64,000 bases of DNA. Source: Coniochaeta sp. PMI_546. Taxonomy: Eukaryota > Ascomycota > Sordariomycetes > Coniochaetales > Coniochaetaceae. Location: positions 624,192 through 688,191 of the forward strand of contig MU271154.1 of NCBI GenBank assembly GCA_021432605.1, given 5' to 3'. Positions 44,056 to 56,297 of the stretch are shown here, in pieces (positions within the stretch are counted from its first letter, which is position 1; each line of letters begins with the position of its first letter). The translations under genes were made by a program, and so were the position numbers. Under the pieces are notes generated by a model. That model was given only the letters and a program-made list of their open reading frames with translations. It did not search any database and was not told the DNA's origin.

Positions 44056-46476
44056 TTGAGCTTGGCTTGTCAGCGCCCTCGTTGGCCAGCTCCAAGCCTT
44101 CCTAGTACATAGAGCCAGCCAGCCGCCTCTGCTCCTTCGCTCTTACGACGGTTTGCTCTCGACAAAGCAGATCCCCTTGAGGCGCAGCCCTGGCACGAGG
44201 TGTCCAAGATGTTTGCCCCCATTTCTTATTTCCATGGCGCGATGAAGATGGGGGAAAAGCCTGCTCACGGTCTTACTGTCAGCGGATGACTCAAGGATGG
44301 AATTCGTGGGCTTGACGGAGTCCGGACGCGGTGTTTTCTAAATGTGGTTTGAACTTTATTTGTGCGGCGGAGCAAACGGTTCGATTTGATGCTTCTTGGG
44401 ACGAAGTTGAAACGATTCAAAAGCTTGTTTTATTAGAGGCTAACGGTGCTGGAATGCACATACTTCGGTGATTCTTAGGCACTTTAGAAAGTGAAGTAAG
44501 CGTTCCTCTATACAAGATCGTGCAGCGCCACCATGGCTGAGAGCCCCGTGGGGTACCTTTCTTCCCTCAGTTCATCAGCATCTTTCTCCGGGCTCCTTAC
44601 TAGGCCGGTTTCACTGCCTCGCCTCCGATGGAGGGAACAAGTCGACGACGAGGAGAACCCTGAGCTGGGGGGTCGCTGGCGGGACGTTTTGGCTGAATCC
44701 ATGTCAGGGTCAGGACGTCTGGACCCTTCAGCCAACCCGGGCGCTTCCTCTCAGTCCGTGGATGTTCCTCGTATCTTCTTTTCTACCATATTCATCGCAC
44801 GGGAGTCGTAGTCCTTTGAACTGCCGCACCACCCCCACTCGGCAGCCTTCTCGTCGCCCGGGCTCCTGGTCACCGAAGCTATCTTGCCACGACTGAAAGT
44901 AGCCCGCGGATGGTACGGCAGCAGAGATAGACGCGGCGCGTTCCCGGTCTTCTAAGGCAATGACAAAGTCTATCGCCGCCCGCAACGTCGTGGTTATGAC
45001 ATCTAGGTTGTCCGTGGCCTTCGTACCTACCTAATACTATATAATATAGAAAGTAATAGGCGCGCTTAGTCTATCTTCGATACCCGTACGAACGAGCGAG
45101 ACGCGTATACCGCCGACCGTCTTGGAGTCCTCGAGTTCGCTCCCGGTAAGGGCGAAACCAGCGGCGGTAGATGTAGTTGTGTAGGGTAATAGCGAGAAGC
45201 TTCCACCGACTATCAGTCAGGACGTAAAGAACAACTAAATTTTTGTAGACGTCCTTGAAGTCGCGGGCATTGAGCTGTCTAGATTCGGCTTCATCAGCAC
45301 CTTGGACGGCGACAAGACGGCATAAGGGCTTGGGTGTGCGTGAGCGTGATAGGAGCCGTATTCTTGCCCTTCGAAATAACATTCCAAGCATCGTCAACCT
45401 GCAGAATATCGAGGTCTTGCAGCTCGGGCACGATACTCCTGACGTCCCCGTTAAGGGAAATCAGACCGCGTTCGGCGTATTGCATGGCAGCGATGATCGT
45501 GACCAGCTTCGTACACGAGACAACCCATATCGCCGAGTCCGTGATCAGGGATCAGGTTATCTCCTATATAGGTAGTCTTTGTCTTGAGAGTCGAGGTCGG
45601 ATGCTCTAGGGAGAAGTCGCATAACAATTAGTATAGTGATACAAAAGGAAGGATTCATAGGTTTAGGTCGTGGAACCAAAGCTAATCAAAACGCGGGAGC
45701 CAAGCTTAGATTAAGAAAGCTTTTTTCTTGGGAGGGTTACACATACCATTCTTCGACAACTAACTCCCGAGGTAAAATGACAAGTTGCTTGACCGCTACT
45801 GTGTGTCAGCCTTTCGCGCGTATTTGTTTGTCTACACAGGCTGTGGCAGAGCTGATCCTTCTCATTTGCCGGTACGTACGACATACGAGCACCGCAATAA
45901 AGTAGTGGCAAATAAGCGATCTGCCGCAAGGACAGCAAGTTTGGTGTTGCAAGCTGTCGATGAGGTCAAGCGCTTCTAAAAATGTTAGGGTATTCAAAAC
46001 CGCCTAGGCGAGGATTCGGTGTGGTAGAGCATGTCTATCAACGGCCATTCGTTAGTCAAGATGTAGCTCCTACCGGCAATATTCCCGATTACTGTCTTGT
46101 TCATATGAGAGCGGACTGGATCTCGAGTTTTCTAGTATCTATGTTGATACGCAGTAGATCTTGCTCTCAAGGAAGCTTATAGGTAAGGTGCCTACCTATT
46201 GCTCATACGTTGTCACGACATTAAGCGACTGAATTTGGGACTTCCCTTTCAAACCCGTTCTGCTCTCACGACCCCTCTACGTTGACGAGCAGAAGAGAAC
46301 CAGAATCCTTCAAAGCTGAGATCGAGCTAAACAGTCAGATGCTCGATGAATATTAGCCTAGATAGTACGACGAAGAAGAGCCATCCCCTGCCTTTATACC
46401 AAGCTTCATACCCATATCTTTGGCTGATAGGCAGTCTCGGAAACAGGCAATCCTTGGATATACGTGCTTTTGGACA
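44056..46476. other. 2.4 kb between ankyrin gene and mucin gene
   Basis: Contains a decayed beta-lactamase-like sequence (45294-45605). The surroundings (about 45010-46200) are more AT-rich than the genes. A 92-codon ATG frame at 44533-44811 has no motif. Confidence 0.4.
45294..45605 (-). pseudogene. relic of a beta-lactamase/transesterase family gene
   Basis: On the minus strand an open stretch of about 80 codons reads LITDSAIWVVSCTKLVT, then IAAMQYAERGLISLNGDV and VPELQDLDILQ. This matches the N-terminal part of fungal class C beta-lactamase-like enzymes (LovD/EstB type), including the catalytic SxxK motif (SCTK) and the LTHT that follows. The rest of a normal 380-420 aa enzyme is missing: a stop lies upstream in the same frame near 45555, another ends the stretch at 45294, and no Y-x-N block is visible. 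It is a host gene in decay, with raised AT content around it. Confidence 0.7.
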
Positions 46477-49400
46477 CTAAACCATCAGCAAAGCCCATAG
46501 AACCGCCGCCGCGACCACAGTGCTCAATTCCCAGATCAACCCCCTTGGCCCACCAGCAGCAGTAATGTACGACGGCACGGTACTAGGCTTCGACATGGTC
46601 GCTGATGTGGTGGATGACATCGGCGGTCCACCGTAGCCACCGCCGCTGGTAGCAGACAAGCTCAAAGTCGGCAAGCTTGGCGTACCTGGCACAACCGTCA
46701 TTAGCTTTGTTGTAGGCCTATCTCCACCGCCAATAGGGGGTCTGGAATAAGGCCCATCTACAGGTTCGGAAGCACCAGGGTATCGTGTCGGCGCCTCGTC
46801 GGGGCAGTTGTGGCACCCGGGTTTGGAGATGCGCGCCGTGGTGGCCGAGATAGCGTCGACTGTCGCTGTTGTCGGGGGCAGGGTGAGATCTCCGGATAAG
46901 TAGGGTTGACAGTCCTTACATTCGTCACCTGGGGTATAGCCTGGGAGTGAGGTTGTAGTATAGGTTAGTGCTTCGCAGGCGTGGCATGTTTGGGCGGTAA
47001 TGGTGGTCATGATAGGGTTTGAGGTGCTGCATGATGACTTGGAATGGGTCAGCATGAGGCTTGAGACATGGGATTTGAAATGGGTGGGCATACGCGAGTG
47101 ACAGTCGCTGTTTCGCCAGCTGACGGTGTGATCCCCATGCAAGGGTAGCACGGATAGCCTGGTGTTATGGTGTGGCAGATTGGACGCGTCATTGTGGAAA
47201 TGCAGGTTGTGATTGTCTCAGTGACTGAGGGTATTAGCATCCGTGGGTATGTTTCATTTGGGCGGACTTGCTTACTGGTTGCGCCCTTGGAACAGACCTC
47301 AGTGATCTGGATAAACTCAATGACTTCGATTCCGATGTACACACCACATGATGACTCGGGTCCAGCGGGAAGGGTAGTTGTAGCTAGGGTAGTCGGTAAG
47401 ATAGACCAAAAAGATCTCTGGCTTGACGCGGTGAGGATGGTGCCATTTCCCGAGATGACCGGACCATCGGATCGTGATAAAGGATTGCCACTTGCAGTGT
47501 TAGAAATGCTCCCAATGGACGAGATACCGGTGGAGTCAGGAATAGACATATGAGGATCACTCGGTAAAGACGTCGACGCAGTGACATCAGAAAGTGAGTC
47601 GCTGACCGAAGAAGGAACAACGGTGCTGGGTCTCACCGAAGTTGAAACATCGGAGTCTGAAGCACTCGTTTCAAAACTACTCGATGCCAGAATATCAGAG
47701 GTAGGTAAATTTGTCGAGACGTTACCGGGAGCTGGAGTGGCCGATGCGCTGGAAGTACCAGTGACGGAACCTACACCACGCGTAAGAGCTCCAGAGGTTG
47801 TTTCAACCAGAGTGTCAGAAACGACGGTGTTTGTTGAGCCGGAACCCGCGGATCCTGGAGCACTTGGTGCGACTGAGACAGCAGAGTGCGAAAATCCAGA
47901 GTGCACAGCGCTGACGAAGGAAGGTTCCGCTGAGCTCGCCGTACCAGACTGTCCTGCAGTGGACGAACCTCTAGAAACGAGACTAGAAAGTGTACCAGAT
48001 GTCGGAGAACCAACACTCGGCACACCGGAGCCACTTGAGCTTCCAGGTCTATTCGAAAGACCCGAACCTGGAGCGCTGATGGTATGGACAATGGTTTGGA
48101 CCGAAGACGCCACCGACGTGGGTGGCCCCGAGATCGGAGCTGCTCCGGATGATGGACCAGCAGGTGCTGAGACGGAAGCTGAACTGGGAAACCCTGTCCT
48201 TGAGTTCGAGGCAGTGGCGCCATCAGCTACAGCGGTTGTGAGCACGGTACGGATGGAAGTCTCACTTAAGAGCTGAGAGGTATCAGACGGCTTTGAACCG
48301 GAATCGCTAGGAACGCTAGCGGCAGCTGAAGTTACAGGCGTGTTCCCAGAGTTGGCTCCTCCAGCAGACGTGACAATCGTGACGGAAGAAGGCGAGGCAG
48401 AACCAGGCAAACTGGAATTGGAGGGCCCGGCTGAAGATATCGGGGAAACAACAGGCCCAGTTGTCCGTGGGCCACCGTCACCCGGGCCTCCGATGGTCAA
48501 AACAGTAGTCGACCTCGACGAATCATTCCCTAGCGATCCCATAATCGTGGTACTGGGGATGTACGAAGGGTCGGTCGCATGTGATGTGCCGGAAGTCTCT
48601 GGAGAAGACATAGGGTGGGTTATCGGCGGAGGATCTGCGATGATGGTTATGACAGAGGGGACAGGACCACCATTATTAGTGGTGATGATCGTGATGAGAG
48701 GACGAGTTGATGAATCCGACTCGGCAGACAATGGAGGGTCTGCAGTCGCGATGACGGTAATGACGGAAGGTGTAGGGCCGGCGATGGTTGTCACAATCGT
48801 GATAGGAGGAAGAGATTCAGAGGGAGGAGTACCAGACGCTGAAAGCTGAGCTGACGATAAACCTGAGGTGCTTTGATTAGGCGCCGAACCACTCGCGGTG
48901 ACCGTGGCTGTAGGAGGGAACCCTACAGTCAAGTTACTCGACTTGGAGGGTTCTGCTGGGGACGGAAGCGCGCCGGAGCTTGTGGGACTAGAATCTGAGG
49001 GCTCAACAGTCGCCGAGGCGCTGCCAGGAGTGGTTGGGTTGCTAAGAGTAGCGCTCGCCGGCTCGCCGGTAGATGAAGCCGGAGGAGTCATGGTCTCGAG
49101 TGATGATGAGCTCAGCAGCGTTGAGTTGGAAGATGGACTCGGCAGGGCGGTGCTATAGACAGTGTCAGTAGTGTACTCGTCGCTCTCGTCGGTGAAAACT
49201 GACCTTGAGTTACCGAAGACTGTGCTACTAGAGCTCATAGACGATGACAACGAGGTAGTGTTTGACAGCTTGCAAATCCCCGGAGACAAGACCCCAAACA
49301 AGCACTTACACGACGTCGAGCAAGGATTGCCCGGCACGCCATTGGCATCCTTTCCATTGTCACACTCTTCTCCGAACGATGCTTCAATCTTGCCGTCTCC

Positions 49401-50207
49401 ACAGCCAACAGGTGTTGCTCCGCGTGCGATGATGTACGGTATCCCGGCTGACCCATCGGCATATGAGTCCTCGCCATCGCCCGTGGCATTGCGGGCTATG
49501 GCAAAGGCTTCAAATCCATCCGTACCAGGTTCCATTCCTCTCTTAGGAAACTCCGTGAACACTTCGTGGACGCTGCAAGACCAATTACCGATACTGCTGT
49601 CGTCAAGGCTCTTGAGCTCGGGGGCGTTGGCAACGAGATGGGCATCGTTGTAGCACGCAAGTCGTCCCTTGACGTAAAATGTGCCGAACTCAGAGAGCGC
49701 GTCGATTGTTGCGATATCTCCACTGTCGTAATAGCACGATAGAGAGAAGTAGAGTCCCGTGCCTTTGGAGTCAGAAGCGGCGAAGCGGATGGAGTCGTCA
49801 ATCAAGTTGATTGCCCCGGATCGTGACGATGAATGATATGTTGGATCCGTACCGATGATGATCATGTTGCCCGTGACAGCGGGAGACCAGACAGCCTTGG
49901 TATCTTCAAGGAACTTGATTTTGTCGATAGCGCCGCAATTTGGGTCTGGTATAATGATTGCCTTGAACTTAGCAAAGTCGGCGGTGGTGTAAGACCTCCA
50001 CTCCGCATCTGAAGCAATGTGGGCTACCGCACTGTTAGTTACGATGTTCTTTATGCTTTTTAGAAAGAGCCTACCCGTATGCCCCAAGGTTTTAGTGGCC
50101 TCACTGTACTCATTGTAGAGCATGTCATTATAGAACAAGAGGTCCTCTGCGTTTGCGAGCTTGGTCAGGCTGGCTAGTACCAACCCTGAAAAAGACGCAG
50201 CACGCAT
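46477..50207 (-). CDS. GPI-anchored Ser/Thr-rich mucin with GATase1-like head
   Basis: Exons are 50207-47094 and 47037-46477 (56-nt intron, joined TVTR-SSCST), giving 1,224 aa. Residues 1-20 are a signal peptide (MRAASFSGLVLASLTKLANA). Residues about 20-260 look like a secreted GATase1-like domain: SDAEWRSYTTADFAKFKAIII, PDPNCG, WSPAVTGNMIIIGTDPTYHS, TGLYFSLSCYY. A Cys-rich DUF4215-like motif, CGDGKIEASFGEECDNGK...CSTSCKC, covers about 269-302. A Ser/Thr/Pro-rich stalk of about 700 residues follows, with recurring PSVITVIA-like units. The end has CxxC-rich blocks (TCHACE, CKDCQPY, CHNCP) and a GPI signal (TAAGG followed by WELSTVVAAAVLWALLMV). It should be a heavily O-glycosylated cell-wall protein or adhesin. 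The upstream Met at 50516 would bury the signal peptide. Confidence 0.85.
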
Positions 50208-52603
50208 GGCTGTTTTCGAAGGGTAACGATTGACAGGATCAAGGAGAACAGGAGATACTGGATCGATAAAGGAGAAGGTAGAAAAGGGAGCAAACCAACG
50301 GGAGCATGGCAACTCGCAGACTCGTCGATTTATAGACGTCCCAATAACAACTGTCAGAAGGAGCGCCATGGAGAGGTCAGCTACCCTGAGTCTAGGTAAC
50401 GAAAAACTTGATCGTGGCTCGATCTCGCGGATATTTACATATGGAAGAGAATCTGACAAGCAGCCTCTCGGGGTATTCAGGGGCGTAAACATCCGGTTTC
50501 TCCATTTTGTTCTCAAACCTTTAAATCAGAAATAGATGGCTTGCATGGCAAATGAGGGTAGTACGTCCTGATTCAAAACAATGAGCAGTGCGAGACTCGT
50601 GAAAGGCCCGAGCCTGGATCGTCGGGAGCGTGTTCTCGTGTGGCTCACGGCTTGTGACGCTCAAGGACTCACCATCTTTACCTGGTGGAAATGATGCCGC
50701 AAGGCAGGTAGTACACGAACATCGAGAGACTTCCTTTCCAATGGTCGTGGCCGATAATGCCAACTGACCACAGCCGGCGCAGTCAGCATGTCTCGGTCCA
50801 GCGGTTCGCAATATCACAGTCTCCATACAGAGAGTTGACGAGTGCCCAGGTGCCTCGCGATGAAAGAAGTTCTATGTCCAGCTCATCTACCGAATTCACC
50901 CGAACTCGGCTCGATTGGACTTGAGAGGGAATAAGGTGTTGTCAGCCTCAGTTGCCCCGGAGGCCAGGTCGAGCTGATAAATTGCGGTTCAAGACACCAA
51001 ATCAATGGTTGGCGGTCTCACGATGAATCCGTCACACTCGCGTCAACCATGCAAGATCGCTGAGAATGCGCATGAGCCTAGTATCGCCTGCCAGTGTCGG
51101 AGTTGCACCAAGGCCCGGAATCTCTATTGGAGATGAGAAACATTGGAAGAAACATTGGACCCAGCAATTGACTCTGATGACCAAGATAGTGTGAGAGTCT
51201 CTTGGTCCTATCTTTGATCAAGCAGCGGGAGGAAGATCTGAGACGTGGGAAGAATGCTCTTGTAGATTGATCATACCGCTCCAAGTCTTGATGTACTGTG
51301 ATGCTTGAGCTGCACAATGAAGAGGGTTTGAAGGAAAATATGGTGATCGAGACTGGCCATGGGGACCGGAGGAAGGCTGGAAGGCGCGATCAAACAACGT
51401 CCTCACTGCCGGGCCGGCATAGCTGTCGTCGCAATTGCTGCCACCTCAGTACCTTATTTATTCATCCAGGTAAAAAATGGTGGGATGAAGGACCCACAGA
51501 AAGCAGTGAGGAAAGGGAGGCGCCACGCGCCCGCGTCATACGGCAAGGAAGAATGCAAGTAAGGTACCTTAAAATGGTGGCCAGGGGCTGTGGCCCGAGC
51601 CCCCCCGTATTGATTTTCCAGGGAACAAGCAGCCCCAGTGCCTTACCTTCAGCATTGTACCTTTTTGCCCTGAGGTACCTAACGCGAGACTTCGCAACCC
51701 ACCACGCGACTGGTTCGTCGTTCTACTGCTGTTCCTGCATATCTCGTATTCTCAGCCCTCGTCCCGTTCGCCTTTAACCGACGTCATGCCACAGACTGCG
51801 GCTACTGCAATGCTTCCAGACTTTTTTCTTTTTGACAGGCGCAGGTGTTCGGTCAACTATGTTCATGCAGGAGCAGGGCGCCGTGTGGCAGACGCGGAGG
51901 TGCACGGTGGTTAACCTGCTTCTTCCACAGCATCGTGCTCCTTCACAAGTGATCTGGACGCCAAAATCTGCGGTAACCCCCCCAGCGAGTTGGAGACAAG
52001 GCTACCTTAGTGACATACATACTCGCTAATGCAGAAGCCTATACGACTCTGGGAAGGCCCTGGGGAAAAAAACAGGAGCCAGGTCCTCAAGGTTCCGGAT
52101 ACGGTAGTCGGATGCTCTCACTGCCATGCTCAACCCCTTCAGCTGTCTCGTGTCCTAAGGTAGGATGGAGACATCTGCCATCATATGTCCATTCTAGTTA
52201 GATCTCTTCCTCCTATAACCGGAGGGGCAGCTCAACCAATAGCCATGCAGTGGTTCTTGCCATTGCCAGGATCTGCTTACGAAGCTTTGCCCTCGGGTGG
52301 ACTGCATCGTCACTTTTTGCACCTAGCGGCCTTTTAAGGCAGATGCTCTGCGTCGAGCTATTACAAGATGGCTGCTGCCGGCGGATGACATGTAGAGGCC
52401 AGTTCTACCGTTCACAGCCTCACAGGGAAGTACTATCTTGACAAATATCAACATGAAGGTCCTTGCGCGAGCATATATCCGCCGCCGTGTCCGATCCGAA
52501 TATCTTGCACGTCCGATCCTGAGATGGCGGACAAGACAGGACATTTCGAAGTACCACTAAATCACCCACCGGGCATACTTACATTAGAGATCTTCCAGCG
52601 AAC
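50208..52603. other. 2.4 kb divergent region mucin/DUF4243 gene
   Basis: No gene recognised. Only short frames occur; a 160-codon frame at 51298-51777 has no motif. TACCTTA-type sequence occurs near 51556-51680. Confidence 0.4.
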
Positions 52604-53927
52604 ATGCAGTCTAACATGCAAGCCAACACCCAGGCCAACGCCCAGGCCTTTATACGGGATGTGCTTCAACAGCTTTTGAGCAGAAATCAGGTAGAGGCCG
52701 CGATATACCAGAAGCTGAACGGATATAATGACGTCCCTACAGTACGTCTTGCGATTCCAGTGGCCGCACGCTGTACTTCCTTTGCCATCCCCACTAACAT
52801 ATGTACAGTCACTGGCTACCGTCTTTCTCTTGGGTGGCTCGTCAGCTCAGCTTCAAGCTGTCTACGATGCCAGCAAGGGAAACCTCCAACCGTGGTCCAT
52901 GTCGCCGTCTCCCATCCGCACCATCGAGTCTCAAGAAGAACACTTGGGCGATGCGCGGTTCCAGAGAGCATATATGGACCACTTCAGCTTACAGCACATC
53001 AGAAAAGGCGCTAGACATACAGTCGAATGGGCTGCGTACAGCCTGATAGCGACAAAAGCTGGCAGACAGCTTCTGTACGGACTTTTTGGCCGGTTTGGAC
53101 GATCCCTTCTGTTTCTCAGCGACGGCTTGGAGGTCCCATCGGCACTCATGATAGTCCAGGCCCTTGCGCTGGCGGCAGTAGACTGGCATGAGAAAGTTCA
53201 AGACTTTATGGTGGCATGTGCCTGTCCCCAACACGGCCAGGTTTCTGACAGGTTTATGCTAAGCCCAATCTCCATTCTCCAGCGTGTTGGCGAGGACGGC
53301 CGCTTCAGCGGTCTCCGTGGGCCCGGCGTCGAGAGCACCATTGGTATCCTGGGCGATCACGCCAGAAAAACAGCAGTCATGCAGCATGTAAGCCAGCTTG
53401 ACGTCTCTGACATCTATACCACCCTCCGCGACCTTTCTCGCCTTTCTATCTTGGTAGCCTGCGCAACGCATAAGCGAGGTCAACCTGCGTTCGATCATTG
53501 CCTCGCCCTTTTCCCAGCATTCGTTGTGTCCCTGCGGGTGCTCTTGAAGGGCTTCGAGGAGACCGGCGCACACTTCAAGGAGACTGATCGTATAATGCTT
53601 GTTCGCGGCGTCTGGATGTTGATGATTGTCGCTTACATTCGTCAGCTAAGACCCAAGATTGATGAACTTGTCGTTCCGATGTTTGATGACCCGCCCAGCT
53701 GGGAGCAGCTTCTTGCTGGGTTCCACAGAGACACCTTCTCGGCAGGTAGCAAGTATGGGGATGCGCGATTTCGAGGCCTGCTACGGAGCATCCGCCGGCT
53801 CGCAGCGGATAACGATCTCTACGACCCGGCCTGGTATAGAAATATGGCCTCACATATGGTATATCAGTGGCGCGGATGGTCCGGCCAAGGCCATGCAGGG
53901 GCAGAGTACCTGAACGTCAGGATGTGA
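52604..53927 (+). CDS. questin oxidase-like (DUF4243/AflY fold) protein, divergent
   Basis: Exons are 52604-52741 and 52809-53927 (67-nt intron, joined DVPT-SLATVF), giving 418 aa. Order and spacing of blocks match fungal questin oxidase-like proteins (AflY, MdpL relatives): an N-terminal helix pair, LATVFLLGGSSAQLQAVYDASKG, EEHLGDARFQRAYMDHF, GLFGRFGRSLLFLSDGLEVPSALMIVQALALAAV, ISILQRVGEDGRF, a 'FDHCLALFPAFVVSLRVLLK' block and a C-terminal DARFRGLLRSIRRLAADNDLYDP. From memory, canonical members have His-rich HNH...HH and HPLIHLG motifs in the first blocks; here these positions read YNDVPTSLATVF and RSLLFLSD. The family acts as Baeyer-Villiger-type oxidases in polyketide pathways. Whether this one is active is open. 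Confidence 0.65.
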
Positions 53928-55036
53928 TGGAATTCAGACCGTACCTCTGGCGAAGCGTTTCTTAGGGGTCATGATTGATAGCGCGGTTGTATAGTAAAGG
54001 TCGGTTTCATTAAGCATCTACACTCGGTATAGACAGAGACATGACAGTGTCCATTGCATTTTTAATCACATCTTAATACCAATATCGCTGGAAACAGCCC
54101 CTTTCCACTCGACGCAATCCTGTCAACCGTGAAGCATCACGGTTTCTTTACAGCAATGTTCCGGGTTCTGATGCAATTGTCGACACCACGTGCATGGGTC
54201 GTCTACTACGAATGAAATTTCGCAAAGGAGATGTTTGCGCAAGAATCCAGGGGTCGAGGTTTGACGCAGCCGGAGCTGCAAGAAAGCTTGCTGACTGAAG
54301 TCGGTACGGCTGAGCCACCAGCCACCACTCGACGTGCATCACACATCCGCTCAAGATTGACATGATCCCATCAACGTCAACCCTTCGCCTCTGATCACCA
54401 ATTATGCAACAGTGCCACACCTTTTCAAAGAGTCAGCAACTTCACACCAATACTTGAAGGTACTAAAACCCTGGAAAAATGTGATGAGCTATTGACCTCA
54501 AACAAACTCCAGCCGCAACTGCTCCCGGCATGTAATCCACTCCTCTAGCCTTGTTGGGAGGACTGTGACAAGACCAGCATGGTGAAGTCCACACCGCATA
54601 ACGAATCATGACATCGTAGATTCCAAGTAAGAAGGCTTGTACCGTGAGCTGAATCATGTGCTCCGTAACAGACAGCATTGACACAGGGGCGCAACCAGAT
54701 CCAACGTCGACAACGGTCCAGCCATCCCACACAGACGTCGACACGAAGGCGATATGCACGGGCTACTAGATAGCGCAAGACAAAACAGCGAGAAAACAGG
54801 CAGTGCTGAAAGGATGGGCATCATCTTCTTCTCGTCCAGCCTTGATCTAGCCTCTTGACAGTTCAGCCGAGTCCTCGACCGACCTCGCGGCTCCAGACGC
54901 CTTCATCATCTAGTAGTGTACAGATATCAAAAATTACAGGAAAGTAGAGAGGGAGTAATACAATGAAAGGCCAAAGGTCCGGAACGCCTCGTCTCCTCCA
55001 CCTCTCCTGCGCTGCTCCTCAAATCACAGCTCCCGT
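53928..55036. other. intergenic, convergent DUF4243 gene and MAM33
   Basis: 1.1 kb of 3' regions. Short frames only; no motif, tRNA or repeat seen. Confidence 0.45.
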
Positions 55037-55943
55037 TCAAGCATCAATGAACTTCTTCAGCCCCTCCAACCAGCTTAGATACTCCTTCTGCTCCTTGACA
55101 TCCATGTAATCCGGAACAAACACAGCAAGCGCCTGCGTCACGCCCCTCTCCTCAAGGAACCTCTCCATCAGGATCTGCAGATCCTCATCGAGACTGCCGA
55201 ACGGCGGGCCGGCATAGACACCCTGAGCTTTGTGGGCCGCCTCGCCGCTCTCGCCGTAGGCAAGGGCCTTGTCGGTGAAGTAGTATAGGTTATCGACAAT
55301 GATGGAACCGTCCTGGGCCGTAGCTTCAATGTTCAGCGCACCGGGCTGGTTCGGCTTCTCGACTATGACGGTCAGACGACAAGGCACGGCCGCATCGGCG
55401 CGGTCGTCGGCGTCCTCTTCGGCGTTGGGGTCTTGGTTGTTGCGGGCGGCGTCGACGTCTTCCTCGCCGAGGGCAGAGTCCTCGTCGAACATGTCCGGAT
55501 CGTAGTTTTGGAGGTCGGCGATGGAGAACTTGATTGTGATCCTGGAACAGAGTGTTAGTCCTGTCCAATCTACCAGACAATTTAGAGACGGGGTGTACAT
55601 ACTTCTCGTTACCAAAGTTGCGGGTAAGCGTAACCTCCTCCTTGCCGGGTATGTCCTGAATCTCGAAGGGACCGTTCTCGAGGAAGTCCTTGATAGAAGC
55701 CGGCAGCGGCTCGTTCTCCTTAACGTCGTTCTCGTACTCAATCTCACTGCCGAGCTTGGCAGACAGCTCCTCGTCGACCTCGCCGGCGGCAGCGCGGCGA
55801 AAAAGAGACGTGGAGAAGGCGGATGTCTGTCTGACGACGCGGGACGACTGTTTGCTGAAGAGGGTGGTTGTGCGGGCGGCCGGGCGTGCTGTACGGGCGA
55901 GGAACCGGGGCGCTGAGCGCGCGGCTGTGCGGAGCGAGATCAT
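55037..55943 (-). CDS. MAM33: mitochondrial acidic matrix protein Mam33 (p32/gC1qR family)
   Basis: Acidic trimer-forming matrix protein that supports mitochondrial translation and ribosome biogenesis. Exons are 55943-55603 and 55541-55037 (61-nt intron inside a Lys codon), giving 281 aa. An Arg/Ser/Ala-rich presequence covers about 1-50. The mature part has EELSAKLGSEIEYENDVKENEPLP, GPFEIQDIPGKEEVTLTRNFGNEKITIKFSIADL, an acidic loop DEDSALGEEDVD...NAEEDADDRAD and the fold's closing segment YYGPPF-like AGPPFGSLDEDLQILMERFLEERG with LAVFVPDYMDVKEQKEYLSWLEGLKKFI. This last block is diagnostic. Confidence 0.94.
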
Positions 55944-56297
55944 TTTGGATTGAGCGGTTATGGTGAGCGAGGCAAAGACGCTATGAGGAGCTGTGGTGTT
56001 GAGATGTGGTATGGCTGTTGGAGAGGAGGATGTGGTTTGTAGAACAGAAGCTAAGAAAATGGGGAGCTCTCCAGCTCCATCGAAAGCTTCGAAGCTGCTT
56101 CGAAAAATTCCTGACATTCGATACTTTTTTGAGCACAGACCACATCGTCCGCCCCCAGCCAATCAACGCAGTTGCGAAGAGAAAATCTCAAGCTGACTAA
56201 GCTGCCTCTGTTCACCTCCACGACGATGACGGCGACAACGACGACAGGCCTTTGATCATCCAGCAGTGTCTTATATCTCTGGCAGAAAACGCTCAAA
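55944..56297. promoter_or_regulatory. shared divergent promoter MAM33/TMA16
   Basis: 354 bp between two head-to-head genes linked to translation. It contains TTCGAAGCTGCTTCGAAAAATTC around 56085-56108, repeated TTCGAA half-sites that could bind heat-shock or other factors; that is a guess. No TATA box stands out. Confidence 0.5.

Noticed and set aside
47581-49653. Long plus-strand frames (231, 169 and 163 codons) across the mucin region
   Set aside because: They are antisense shadows of the Ser/Thr-rich coding exon on the minus strand; the Glu/Val/Gly bias mirrors the Ser/Pro/Thr codons and no motif is present.
51298-51777. 159-codon plus-strand frame
   Set aside because: No motif, low-complexity basic composition, lies within a divergent promoter region.
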